DNA of 37,752 nt, from the NCBI GenBank assembly GCA_903821465.1, contig CAIJLK010000004.1, forward strand, positions 1 to 37,752, read 5' to 3'. Shown here piece by piece: positions 22,723 to 29,657 of the stretch. The DNA comes from an uncultured Bacteroidota bacterium (GTDB taxonomy: Bacteria > Bacteroidota > Bacteroidia > Chitinophagales > Chitinophagaceae). Both the position numbers and the translations under genes were made by a program. Each line of letters opens with the position of its first letter. Position 1 is the first letter of the stretch. The notes beneath the pieces are model-generated. The model saw nothing but the letters and a program-made list of their open reading frames with translations. It was not told where the DNA came from and ran no database searches.

Positions 22723-23757
22723 ATGAACAAGATCAAATTCGCCATTATTGGTTGTGGTAGAATTGCCGAGAGGCATGCGCTACATGCCAGCTCTTATGGT
22801 GAATTAGTGGCAGTATGTGATATACTGAAAGAAAGAGCAGATGAACTAGCAGAAAAATATCGGGCAAAAGTATTTTATACCATTGAGGATTTATTATTGC
22901 TTGAATCAAACCTAGATGTGGTGGTAATTTGTACTCCCAATGGCTTACATGCAGCACATACTATTCAAGCCTTAAGAGCAGGTTTTCATGTATTGGTTGA
23001 AAAGCCCATGGCCATTACAGTGTCTGATTGTGAAGCCATGATGCAAGCTGCAACCGAAGCCGGAAAACAGATTTTTACGGTAAAACAAAACAGGTTCAAT
23101 CCCCCAATAATTGCATTGAAAAATGCGATCGAACAAAATCAGGTTGGAAAATTATATTCGTTTCAGTTGACCTGTTTTTGGAACAGACCAGCCGATTACT
23201 ATCAGAATTCCTGGCATGGAACCGAATTAGACGGAGGCGTTTTGTTTACCCAGTTTAGCCATTTTATAGATCTAATCTATTGGCTTTTCGGAGAAGTTGC
23301 TCAAGTGAAAGCCCTGACCAAAAACTTTGCCCATCAAGATCAAATGCTTGGGGAAGACAGTGGCGTGGTGTTATTAGAAATGCAGAGCGGTGCCATTGGT
23401 GCCATTAATTATTCGGTCAATAGCAGTCAAAAAAATGTAGAAGGTTCACTAACAATAATCGCAGAGAAAACAACGTTAAAGATTGGTGGAGAATATTTGA
23501 ATACGATCGCCTATGAACAGGGCGAAAAGCTTTCAATAGTCAACACTGTTTCGGAACAGCCGCCGAATGATTATGGCAGTTATCGGGGTTCGATGAGTAA
23601 TCATCATAAAGTGTATGAAAATCTTGTTCAGGCACTGCAGCAGCAAAAACCCTATTATGCCACAGCTTTTGAGGGGATGAAAGCGGTTGAGGTCATCGAA
23701 AATATCTATCGATCTGCTAAAAATTGGAACCATGAAATATCAACAGAAACTAGTTAG
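22723..23757 (+). CDS. Gfo/Idh/MocA-family sugar oxidoreductase
   Basis: A 344-aa NAD(P)-dependent oxidoreductase. The N-terminal Rossmann fold has FAIIGCGRIAERHALHA, VVICTPNGLHAAHTIQALRA and the family motif VEKPMAIT. The C-terminal alpha/beta domain contains GGVLFTQFSHFIDLIYWLFG, whose Gln-x-x-His-x-x-Asp segment stands at the usual catalytic position. Relatives such as WbpB oxidise the 3-position of UDP-sugar acids. It begins 16 bp after the MurU-like gene and its last 26 bp overlap the next gene, an acyltransferase, so the two are translationally coupled. No aminotransferase lies beside it, unlike the WbpB-E-D set. Substrate not assigned. Confidence 0.87.
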   Translation: MNKIKFAIIGCGRIAERHALHASSYGELVAVCDILKERADELAEKYRAKVFYTIEDLLLLESNLDVVVICTPNGLHAAHTIQALRAGFHVLVEKPMAITVSDCEAMMQAATEAGKQIFTVKQNRFNPPIIALKNAIEQNQVGKLYSFQLTCFWNRPADYYQNSWHGTELDGGVLFTQFSHFIDLIYWLFGEVAQVKALTKNFAHQDQMLGEDSGVVLLEMQSGAIGAINYSVNSSQKNVEGSLTIIAEKTTLKIGGEYLNTIAYEQGEKLSIVNTVSEQPPNDYGSYRGSMSNHHKVYENLVQALQQQKPYYATAFEGMKAVEVIENIYRSAKNWNHEISTETS

Positions 23758-24184
23758 TGTACGTGACGTTGTATTCGGTACAAATGTAACCATCGTGGAA
23801 CCCTCCAATATTTATGAATGCAATTTAGGTGATGATTGTTTTGTTGGTCCCTTTGTAGAAATTCAGAAAGACGTTACGATTGGCAATAATTGCAGAATAC
23901 AATCGCATAGTTTTATTTGTTCGCTTGTAAGTATGGGGAATAATTGTTTTGTTGGTCACGGCGTTATATTCCTGAACGATTTATTTACCAGTGGTGGTCC
24001 AGCCGCAAACCCTTCTCTTTGGAAAAAAACAACCATTGGCAACAACGTTTACTTTGGAAGTAATTCAACGATACTTCCTGTAAGTATTTGCGACAATGTT
24101 GTGATAGGCGCAGGCGCAGTTGTTACCAAGAACATAACTAATCCTGGTATTTACGCAGGCAACCCTGCCCGTAAGTTGCGTTAG
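23732..24184 (+). CDS. Left-handed beta-helix (hexapeptide) acyltransferase
   Basis: A 150-aa protein built largely of hexapeptide repeats: VVFGTNVTIVEPSNIYECNL, NCRIQSHSFICSLVSMGNNC, CFVGHGVIFLNDLF, TIGNNVYFGSNSTILPVSIC and VVIGAGAVVTKNITNPGIYA, ending AGNPARKLR. This is the trimeric acyl- or acetyltransferase fold of WbpD, which acetylates amino sugars on UDP-sugars. The start ATG 23732 (MKYQQKLVSVRD) overlaps the end of the oxidoreductase gene by 26 bp; an upstream start at 23687 would overlap further and is not favoured. It ends 1 bp from the convergent membrane acetyltransferase gene. Specific substrate unknown. Confidence 0.88.
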   Translation: MKYQQKLVSVRDVVFGTNVTIVEPSNIYECNLGDDCFVGPFVEIQKDVTIGNNCRIQSHSFICSLVSMGNNCFVGHGVIFLNDLFTSGGPAANPSLWKKTTIGNNVYFGSNSTILPVSICDNVVIGAGAVVTKNITNPGIYAGNPARKLR

Positions 24185-24185
24185 T

Positions 24186-25340
24186 TTATACTTTGATATA
24201 GATTTTCTTTTTGTCGAGCACATACACAATCGACCAATAAAATGCAATAGTGATCAGTGCATAGACAAGCGAGCCAACTCTTAGATCAGCTGCAATATTC
24301 TTACAGATATGTTCGTAAAACCAAGGAAAGGCAGAAGTATATATTTTCTTATTGGATACAGGATCTATATGGTCAACCCATCTGAGTAATGCTAGAATTC
24401 TTGGCAAGAATCCACTCAGGAAAAAGATAAAGAGCGGATTTTTTCCAAACACATCAAAGAACTTACTCCAAGCACCTTTCACCGATTTGAATTCGATCAA
24501 ATAGATCAGCGAAGAAATAGTTAGGGTGGCTAGTCCAGTTGTATAGAGCACATAACTGCTGGTCCATATTTTCTTATTGATCGGGAAAGCCATATCCCAG
24601 CAATATCCGCTGAAAACAAGCACTAGTCCCGCCATCATCAGTCCCGCCAGCATTTCAAAGTTTTTTCCTTTTTGTTGGATATACTGACCCACTAAGAATC
24701 CAAAGATTACCTGTACAATCGGGGGTGCTACGCTAGCTAATCCTTCCGGATCAAAAGCAACACCCTCGCCCTTATACATATGGGTGATCCCTAAAATTTT
24801 CATATCAACCGAAGTTCCAAACCAGCCGGTTAAACTGAAAGGGTCCGCCGGGTTACCCAGTAATATGCAAACAAACCAATAGAGTAATAGTATAATAGCA
24901 CCGATCACGAATGCGCCTCTAGCTTTTGCATAGAATACAATCACTGAAGCAAAGAAATAGGCGATGGCAATTCTTTGGAGTACTCCAAGGATCCGAACGT
25001 TTTCCCAGACCTTGAAGATCAGGTTTTCACCGTCGTATTTTATAAACGGACTCCAATTAAGGAATAAGCCAATGGCAAATATGAGAATGGTTCTTTTCAA
25101 TACTTTGCGCCAGAAATGAGCGGGTCCGGCTGCTTCGAAACGGGGCATAACAAAAGCCATGGCGTTACCAACTGCAAAAAGAAAGAAGGGGAATACCAGG
25201 TCGGTTGGCGTGCAACCATGCCATGGTGCATGTTCCAGAGGGTCGAAAATATGGCCCCAGCTTCCGGGGTTATTTACCAAAATCATGAGTGCTACAGTGG
25301 CACCTCTGAAAACGTCGAGCGAATAGTAGCGTTGTTGCAT
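24186..25340 (-). CDS. HGSNAT/NagX-like membrane acetyltransferase (DUF5009 type)
   Basis: A 384-aa multi-spanning membrane protein. It starts YSLDVFRGATVALMILVNNP, then has EHAPWHGCTPTDLVFPFFLF with the His-Ala-Pro-Trp site that corresponds to the acetyl-accepting His region of heparan-alpha-glucosaminide acetyltransferase, and further helices (FGKNPLFIFFLSGFLPRIL). NagX/HGSNAT-like proteins in Bacteroidota are thought to move acetyl or acyl groups across the membrane onto amino sugars. It converges on the hexapeptide acyltransferase with a 1-bp gap. Membrane segments number about ten to eleven. The link to amino sugars fits the neighbours, but it is inference. Confidence 0.87.
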   Translation of the reverse strand: MQQRYYSLDVFRGATVALMILVNNPGSWGHIFDPLEHAPWHGCTPTDLVFPFFLFAVGNAMAFVMPRFEAAGPAHFWRKVLKRTILIFAIGLFLNWSPFIKYDGENLIFKVWENVRILGVLQRIAIAYFFASVIVFYAKARGAFVIGAIILLLYWFVCILLGNPADPFSLTGWFGTSVDMKILGITHMYKGEGVAFDPEGLASVAPPIVQVIFGFLVGQYIQQKGKNFEMLAGLMMAGLVLVFSGYCWDMAFPINKKIWTSSYVLYTTGLATLTISSLIYLIEFKSVKGAWSKFFDVFGKNPLFIFFLSGFLPRILALLRWVDHIDPVSNKKIYTSAFPWFYEHICKNIAADLRVGSLVYALITIAFYWSIVYVLDKKKIYIKV

Positions 25341-25443
25341 GGCAATAATTTCAATCCTGAAGATAAGGATTGCCCGGTTTAAATGAAAAGATAACTTGTA
25401 TTTTAATCGTGCTGGCTAACACAATTTTAACCTACACTAAACC

Positions 25444-25477
25444 TTTGATTGCATTATAAATAACTTAGATAGTTGTA
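25444..25477 (+). promoter_or_regulatory. Candidate rmlB promoter
   Basis: TTTG at 25444-25447 and TAGTTGTA at 25470-25477 lie 22 nt apart, resembling the Bacteroidota -33/-7 pair, though the -7 element is imperfect. The leader would be about 23 nt before ATG 25507. Confidence 0.3.
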
Positions 25478-25506
25478 ACTTCGCCGACCTAGTAATTGTA
25501 GAAAAC

Positions 25507-26562
25507 ATGAAAAAAAATATTTTGATCACAGGGGGAGCCGGTTTTATTGGGTCTCATGTAGTAAGATTATTTGTAACTAAGTATCCCGAACACCAAATTT
25601 TTAATTTAGATGCATTGACTTATGCAGGTAATTTAGAGAATTTGAAAGACATTGATCATTTACCTAATTATCATTTTTTAAAGATCAATATTTTAGATGC
25701 ACCAGCATTAGAAGCTGCATTTGAGGAACATGATATTACTGATGTAATACATTTGGCGGCCGAATCGCATGTTGACCGTTCCATTATTTCGCCATTAGAT
25801 TTTGTGTACACCAATGTGATCGGCACCGTGAATTTATTAAACACGGCGAGACATAAATGGAAGGAAAACTATGCCAATCATTTATTCTATCATATTTCAA
25901 CCGATGAAGTTTACGGTAGCTTAGGTGCATCAGGATTCTTTTTAGAAACAACAGCTTACGATCCCAATTCCCCTTATTCTGCAAGTAAGGCTGCTTCAGA
26001 TCATTTTGTAAGGGCGTATCGCGAGACCTATCATATGCGTACTGTGGTGTCGAATTGTTCTAATAACTATGGTCCCTTTCATTTCCCTGAAAAATTAATC
26101 CCATTATTCATTAATAATATTATTGAAGAAAAACCTTTGCCAGTTTATGGTGATGGTTTGTATACCCGCGATTGGTTATATGTAAAAGATCATGCGTTGG
26201 CAATAGATACCATTTTTAATAATGGAGTAGATGGAGAGACTTATAATATTGGTGGCTTCAACGAATGGCGCAATATCGATTTAGTGAAATTGCTTTGTAC
26301 ACAGATGGATGAAAAGTTGGGCAGGGCAAAAGGCTATAGCGAGAAGTTGATCACTTATGTGAAAGACCGACCAGGACACGATCGCCGCTATGCCATTGAT
26401 GCTACAAAGATCAGTCGTGAATTGGGATGGAAGCCAACTGTAACATTCGAACAGGGCTTGAGTGAGACCATCGATTGGTACTTGAGTAACACGGTGTGGT
26501 TGCAGCATGTTACAAGTGGGGCCTATCAGAATTATTATACAGGGATGTACGAAAACAGATAA
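25507..26562 (+). CDS. rfbB: dTDP-glucose 4,6-dehydratase
   Basis: Second step in dTDP-deoxysugar synthesis: dTDP-glucose to dTDP-4-keto-6-deoxyglucose. The 351-aa SDR enzyme has the NAD-binding GGAGFIGSH (9-17), HLAAESHVDRSI, the active-site STDEVYG (Thr132, Asp133, Glu134) and the Tyr157-x3-Lys161 pair in SPYSASKAASDHF. VSNCSNNYGPFHFPEKLIPL and YGDGLYTRDWLYVKDHA are typical of RmlB. It heads a tight plus-strand run with rmlC (5-bp gap) and rmlA. The same route supplies surface polysaccharide sugars. Confidence 0.97.
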   Translation: MKKNILITGGAGFIGSHVVRLFVTKYPEHQIFNLDALTYAGNLENLKDIDHLPNYHFLKINILDAPALEAAFEEHDITDVIHLAAESHVDRSIISPLDFVYTNVIGTVNLLNTARHKWKENYANHLFYHISTDEVYGSLGASGFFLETTAYDPNSPYSASKAASDHFVRAYRETYHMRTVVSNCSNNYGPFHFPEKLIPLFINNIIEEKPLPVYGDGLYTRDWLYVKDHALAIDTIFNNGVDGETYNIGGFNEWRNIDLVKLLCTQMDEKLGRAKGYSEKLITYVKDRPGHDRRYAIDATKISRELGWKPTVTFEQGLSETIDWYLSNTVWLQHVTSGAYQNYYTGMYENR

Positions 26563-26567
26563 TATAT

Positions 26568-27125
26568 ATGACAGTAGAACAGACCAAATTGGCCGATTGC
26601 ATCATTATTCATGATACTGTTTTTGGTGATAGCAGGGGTTATTTTTTTGAGAGCTTTAATCAAAAAACCTTTTTCGATAAAACCGGAATGGATATCAATT
26701 TTATTCAGGATAATCAATCCAAATCAAGCAAGGGCGTATTAAGAGGTCTGCACTTTCAGCACGGAGAATTTGCCCAGGCAAAATTGGTGCGCGTGTTAGA
26801 AGGGAAAGTGTTGGATATAGCGGTTGACTTAAGAAGAAACTCTCCTACATTCAAACAACATATTGCTGTAGAACTTTCTGCTGAGAGCAGAACACAGTTT
26901 TTTGTACCTCGGGGTTTCGCGCATGGGTTTGTGGTGTTGAGCGAAACGGCTACCTTTTTTTATAAATGTGATAATCTATATAATAAAGCATCTGAAGGCG
27001 GCGTCATTTATAGCGATCCAGCTTTAAATATTGATTGGGGCCTTCCTGCAGATCAATTGTTGATTTCAGATAAGGATCAAGTATTGCCAACGATAAATGA
27101 AATAATAGATAGTTTACAATTTTAA
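26568..27125 (+). CDS. rfbC: dTDP-4-dehydrorhamnose 3,5-epimerase
   Basis: A 185-aa cupin-fold epimerase acting on dTDP-4-keto-6-deoxyglucose. Family segments: [40 protein letters not shown] with the catalytic His in [17 protein letters not shown] with the Asp, [19 protein letters not shown], and [10 protein letters not shown] with the active-site Tyr. ATG 26568 gives the standard N-terminus; the frame is open upstream to 26496, but that part lies inside rfbB. It is 5 bp after rfbB and 23 bp before rfbA. Confidence 0.96.
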   Translation: MTVEQTKLADCIIIHDTVFGDSRGYFFESFNQKTFFDKTGMDINFIQDNQSKSSKGVLRGLHFQHGEFAQAKLVRVLEGKVLDIAVDLRRNSPTFKQHIAVELSAESRTQFFVPRGFAHGFVVLSETATFFYKCDNLYNKASEGGVIYSDPALNIDWGLPADQLLISDKDQVLPTINEIIDSLQF

Positions 27126-27148
27126 TTGATCATCCTAATTCAAATAGC

Positions 27149-28006
27149 ATGAAAGGAATTATTCTAGCAGGCGGTTCTGGTACAAGGTTATATCCTATTA
27201 CCAGAGGTATCAGTAAGCAGTTAATGCCAGTATATGATAAGCCAATGATTTTTTATCCATTGTCAATCCTGATGTTGGCTGGGATCAAAGAAATTCTGAT
27301 CATCACAACTCCTGAAGATTCTTCGCAGTTTCAAAGACTGTTGGGGGATGGTAAAGATCTAGGATGCCGATTTGAATATGCGGTACAAGCTGTTCCGAAT
27401 GGTTTGGCGCAAGCTTTTGTAATTGGCGAGCAATTTATTGGAACCGATAAAGTGGCGTTGATCTTGGGCGATAATATTTTCTATGGTGCAGGCTTTGGCA
27501 AGCTCGTAGAATCTTTCAATGATGTGAGTGGTGCTGCGGTATTTGCTTATGAAGTGAACGACCCCGAAAGATATGGTGTGGTGGAATTTGATGAAAATAA
27601 TATTGCCAAATCAATTGAAGAAAAACCTGTTGCACCTAAATCAAATTTCGCAGTTCCTGGTTTATACTTCTACGATAATACCGTTGTTGAAATTGCAAAA
27701 AATATCCAGCCTTCTCCAAGGGGTGAATACGAGATCACTGATGTAAATAGGGTTTACCTAGAATCTGGCAAATTGAATGTAGGGGTAATGAGTAGAGGAA
27801 CCGCTTGGTTAGATACCGGCACCTTCGATTCATTTGCAGATGCCTGCGAGTTTGTTCGTGTGATCGAAAAAAGGCAAAGTCAGAAGATTGGTTGTATCGA
27901 AGAAATTGCTTTCCGTAAAGGATTCATCAACCGCGAGCAGTTATTGGCCATAGCCGATAAATATGCAAAAAGCGGATACGGGGAGTACTTAAGACGATTG
28001 AAATAG
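27149..28006 (+). CDS. rfbA: Glucose-1-phosphate thymidylyltransferase
   Basis: First enzyme of dTDP-deoxysugar synthesis. The 285-aa product has the nucleotide loop [18 protein letters not shown], then [33 protein letters not shown] with the metal Asp, [21 protein letters not shown] and [16 protein letters not shown], the complete RmlA signature set. It closes the rmlB-C-A run. rmlD, which would finish dTDP-L-rhamnose, is not in this window, so the product may feed other deoxysugars or rmlD may be elsewhere. The regulator of the carotenoid locus starts 70 bp downstream. Confidence 0.97.
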   Translation: MKGIILAGGSGTRLYPITRGISKQLMPVYDKPMIFYPLSILMLAGIKEILIITTPEDSSQFQRLLGDGKDLGCRFEYAVQAVPNGLAQAFVIGEQFIGTDKVALILGDNIFYGAGFGKLVESFNDVSGAAVFAYEVNDPERYGVVEFDENNIAKSIEEKPVAPKSNFAVPGLYFYDNTVVEIAKNIQPSPRGEYEITDVNRVYLESGKLNVGVMSRGTAWLDTGTFDSFADACEFVRVIEKRQSQKIGCIEEIAFRKGFINREQLLAIADKYAKSGYGEYLRRLK

Positions 28007-28041
28007 TCTTTTGTCGAAAAATTAAGTTTTAAGGGGTAAAG

Positions 28042-28075
28042 ATTAAACAAAATGCTATCTTAACTGTTACAAAGT
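28042..28075 (+). promoter_or_regulatory. Motifs shared with the sigma-factor promoter
   Basis: ATTAAACAAAA (28042-28052) and TTACAAAGT (28067-28075) precede the MerR-type gene. The same two strings occur in the same order before the ECF sigma gene (29052-29062 and 29094-29102). The second string lies directly before the ATG. They may be binding sites for a common regulator, possibly the MerR protein itself. Confidence 0.35.
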
Positions 28076-28076
28076 T

Positions 28077-28961
28077 ATGAACGCGTTTACCATTAAAGAT
28101 CTTGAGAACCTTTCCGGCATTAAAGCCCATACAATTCGTATTTGGGAACAGCGTTATTCATTTCTTACCCCTCATCGTACCGATACCAATATTCGTGTAT
28201 ATACTAATGATGAATTAAAGACGGTTCTCAATATTTCATTATTGAATAAGTGGGGCTATAAGATTTCTCATATTGACCAAATGTCGGAGACAGAATTGAA
28301 AGAAAAGATTCTTTCTCTTTCTCATTTGAATGCCCAGCAAGAGCGATTAGTCAATGAGTTGATTAATTGTATGATTGATCTTGATTTTGACCAATTCGAA
28401 TCCATATTAGACGAACATATATTTAACAGAGGAATTGAAAAGTCGGTTAGCCATGTCATTTTTCCTTTTTTAGAGAGAGTTGGAATTTTATGGCTCACCA
28501 ATCATATTAATCCAGCACAGGAACATGTTATCATTAATATTATCAGGCAGAAACTGATCCTGGGTATCGAAACTACTTCCAATATTTTGACAAGCTCAAA
28601 ACAATGTGTGCTATTCCTACCAGAAGGAGAATACCATGAATTGGGATTATTGTATTTGTATTATTTGCTCAAAACAAAGGGGGTTAAGGTAATTTATCTT
28701 GGTGCGAATGTGCCCATCAAGGATATGGAATATATCAGTCAATTAAAAACGCCCGATTTCATTTATACCCACCTTACATCAGTTGCAAATAATTTTAATT
28801 TTGAGAAGTTCTTAACCCAGATCAGCGCTCGAATTCCAAATCAGGCAATTATGGTTTCCGGACAGCTTACCAGCAACTATAAAAAGAAGATACCCCAAAA
28901 CATTCAATTCAAAACATCACTTGCAGATGTGATAGCATTTATTGGAACTCTGAGCAATTAA
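28077..28961 (+). CDS. CarH/LitR-like MerR regulator with B12-binding domain
   Basis: A 294-aa regulator. Residues 1 to about 75 are a MerR winged helix (TIKDLENLSGIKAHTIRIWE, then RVYTNDELKTVLNISLL). Residues about 90-290 match the CarH-type cobalamin domain: Trp139 and Glu149-His150 in ILWLTNHINPAQEH (exact W-x9-EH spacing of Thermus CarH), and the lower-ligand motif in LPEGEYHELG (His187), followed by KGVKVIYLGANVP. In CarH, adenosylcobalamin holds the tetramer on DNA in the dark and light breaks it, releasing carotenoid genes. Its place immediately before the sigma factor and crt genes supports that role. Light or B12 control here is inferred from conserved ligands. Confidence 0.9.
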   Translation: MNAFTIKDLENLSGIKAHTIRIWEQRYSFLTPHRTDTNIRVYTNDELKTVLNISLLNKWGYKISHIDQMSETELKEKILSLSHLNAQQERLVNELINCMIDLDFDQFESILDEHIFNRGIEKSVSHVIFPFLERVGILWLTNHINPAQEHVIINIIRQKLILGIETTSNILTSSKQCVLFLPEGEYHELGLLYLYYLLKTKGVKVIYLGANVPIKDMEYISQLKTPDFIYTHLTSVANNFNFEKFLTQISARIPNQAIMVSGQLTSNYKKKIPQNIQFKTSLADVIAFIGTLSN

Positions 28962-28975
28962 AGAAGCAAAATCGG

Positions 28976-29008
28976 GTCAAATAAAAGAGTAGAAACTCCT
29001 TATTTGAC
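28976..29008. repeat. Long hairpin after the MerR gene, in the crt control region
   Basis: GTCAAATAA (28976-28984) and TTATTTGAC (29000-29008) are perfect inverted arms; inside, GAGT (28987-28990) pairs with ACTC (28995-28998) around an AGAA loop. Neither flank is a T-run on either strand, so it is a weak intrinsic terminator at best. It may be a terminator for the MerR gene or an operator. Confidence 0.55.
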
Positions 29009-29054
29009 GCTAAGTCGTTGATTCACTTTGTTTTAATTTTAATGTTCCTAAATT

Positions 29055-29076
29055 AAACAAAAACAGCTTTTTGTTT
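29055..29076. promoter_or_regulatory. Palindromic operator candidate before the ECF sigma gene
   Basis: Perfect 9-bp arms AAACAAAAA (29055-29063) and TTTTTGTTT (29068-29076) around CAGC, ending 2 bp before an exact -7 element. A dimer-binding regulator here would sit where the -33 element should be, and no TTTG is found at the right distance. The adjacent CarH-like protein is the obvious candidate, although this is untested. Confidence 0.55.
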
Positions 29077-29078
29077 GA

Positions 29079-29086
29079 TAATTTTG
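29079..29086 (+). promoter_or_regulatory. -7 element of the ECF sigma/crt promoter
   Basis: TAATTTTG matches TAnnTTTG exactly. The predicted transcription start is near 29093, with a leader of about 28 nt to ATG 29121. The -33 element is poor, as expected for a promoter that needs an activator or is blocked by a repressor. Confidence 0.5.
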
Positions 29087-29120
29087 TTTAGCTTTACAAA
29101 GTAAATAGTTAAACAATTAT

Positions 29121-29621
29121 ATGTCAACGCTCGATTTCGATCAAATATTAATCAAGAATACAGAATTCTTGAAGCCCTTTGCCTTTACGCTAACAAGGGA
29201 TCAGGAAGCTGCAAAAGATCTTGTCCAGGAAACTTTATATAGGGCCTTGGCAAATAAAGAGAAGTACCATATTGGCACCAATCTTAAGGCATGGATGTAT
29301 ACCATCATGCGCAATATTTTTATCAATAACTATCGCAGAAAATCAAAGCAACAAACCATATTTGATCATACGGCAAATGATTTTTTAATCGACACAAATC
29401 AAGTTACTGTAACCAATGATGCTATTGCAACATTGAACTTGAAAGAAGTGCATGAAGCCATTCACAAGCTTCCTGAAATTTTTCGTAATCCATTTCTACT
29501 TTATTTTGATGGATACAAATACCATGAAATTGCAGATATGCTTCATGAACCTTTGGGAACAATCAAAAGTAGGATTCACTTTGCGCGCAAATTATTGAAG
29601 TCGCAGATTGAACGACATTAA
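29121..29621 (+). CDS. ECF-type RNA polymerase sigma factor
   Basis: A 166-aa sigma factor with region 2 (AFTLTRDQEAAKDLVQETLY, then LKAWMYTIMRNIFINNYRRK) and region 4 (LPEIFRNPFLLYFDGYKYHE, then IADMLHEPLGTIKSRIHFAR). No anti-sigma gene lies beside it. It is between the CarH-like regulator and crtI, 36 bp before the latter. Position suggests it drives the carotenoid genes, as CarQ does in Myxococcus, though CarQ is a different subgroup and has an anti-sigma partner. How it is held inactive is unclear; transcriptional control through the upstream palindrome is the simplest guess. Confidence 0.92.
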   Translation: MSTLDFDQILIKNTEFLKPFAFTLTRDQEAAKDLVQETLYRALANKEKYHIGTNLKAWMYTIMRNIFINNYRRKSKQQTIFDHTANDFLIDTNQVTVTNDAIATLNLKEVHEAIHKLPEIFRNPFLLYFDGYKYHEIADMLHEPLGTIKSRIHFARKLLKSQIERH

Positions 29622-29657
29622 TTAAACGTATATTGCTGTTCACCTTTCCCTATTAAA

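Noticed and set aside
28077..28961. Classical MerR metal sensor
   Set aside because: The C-terminal part is too long and carries the W-x9-EH and His ligands of the B12 domain, with no metal-binding Cys.
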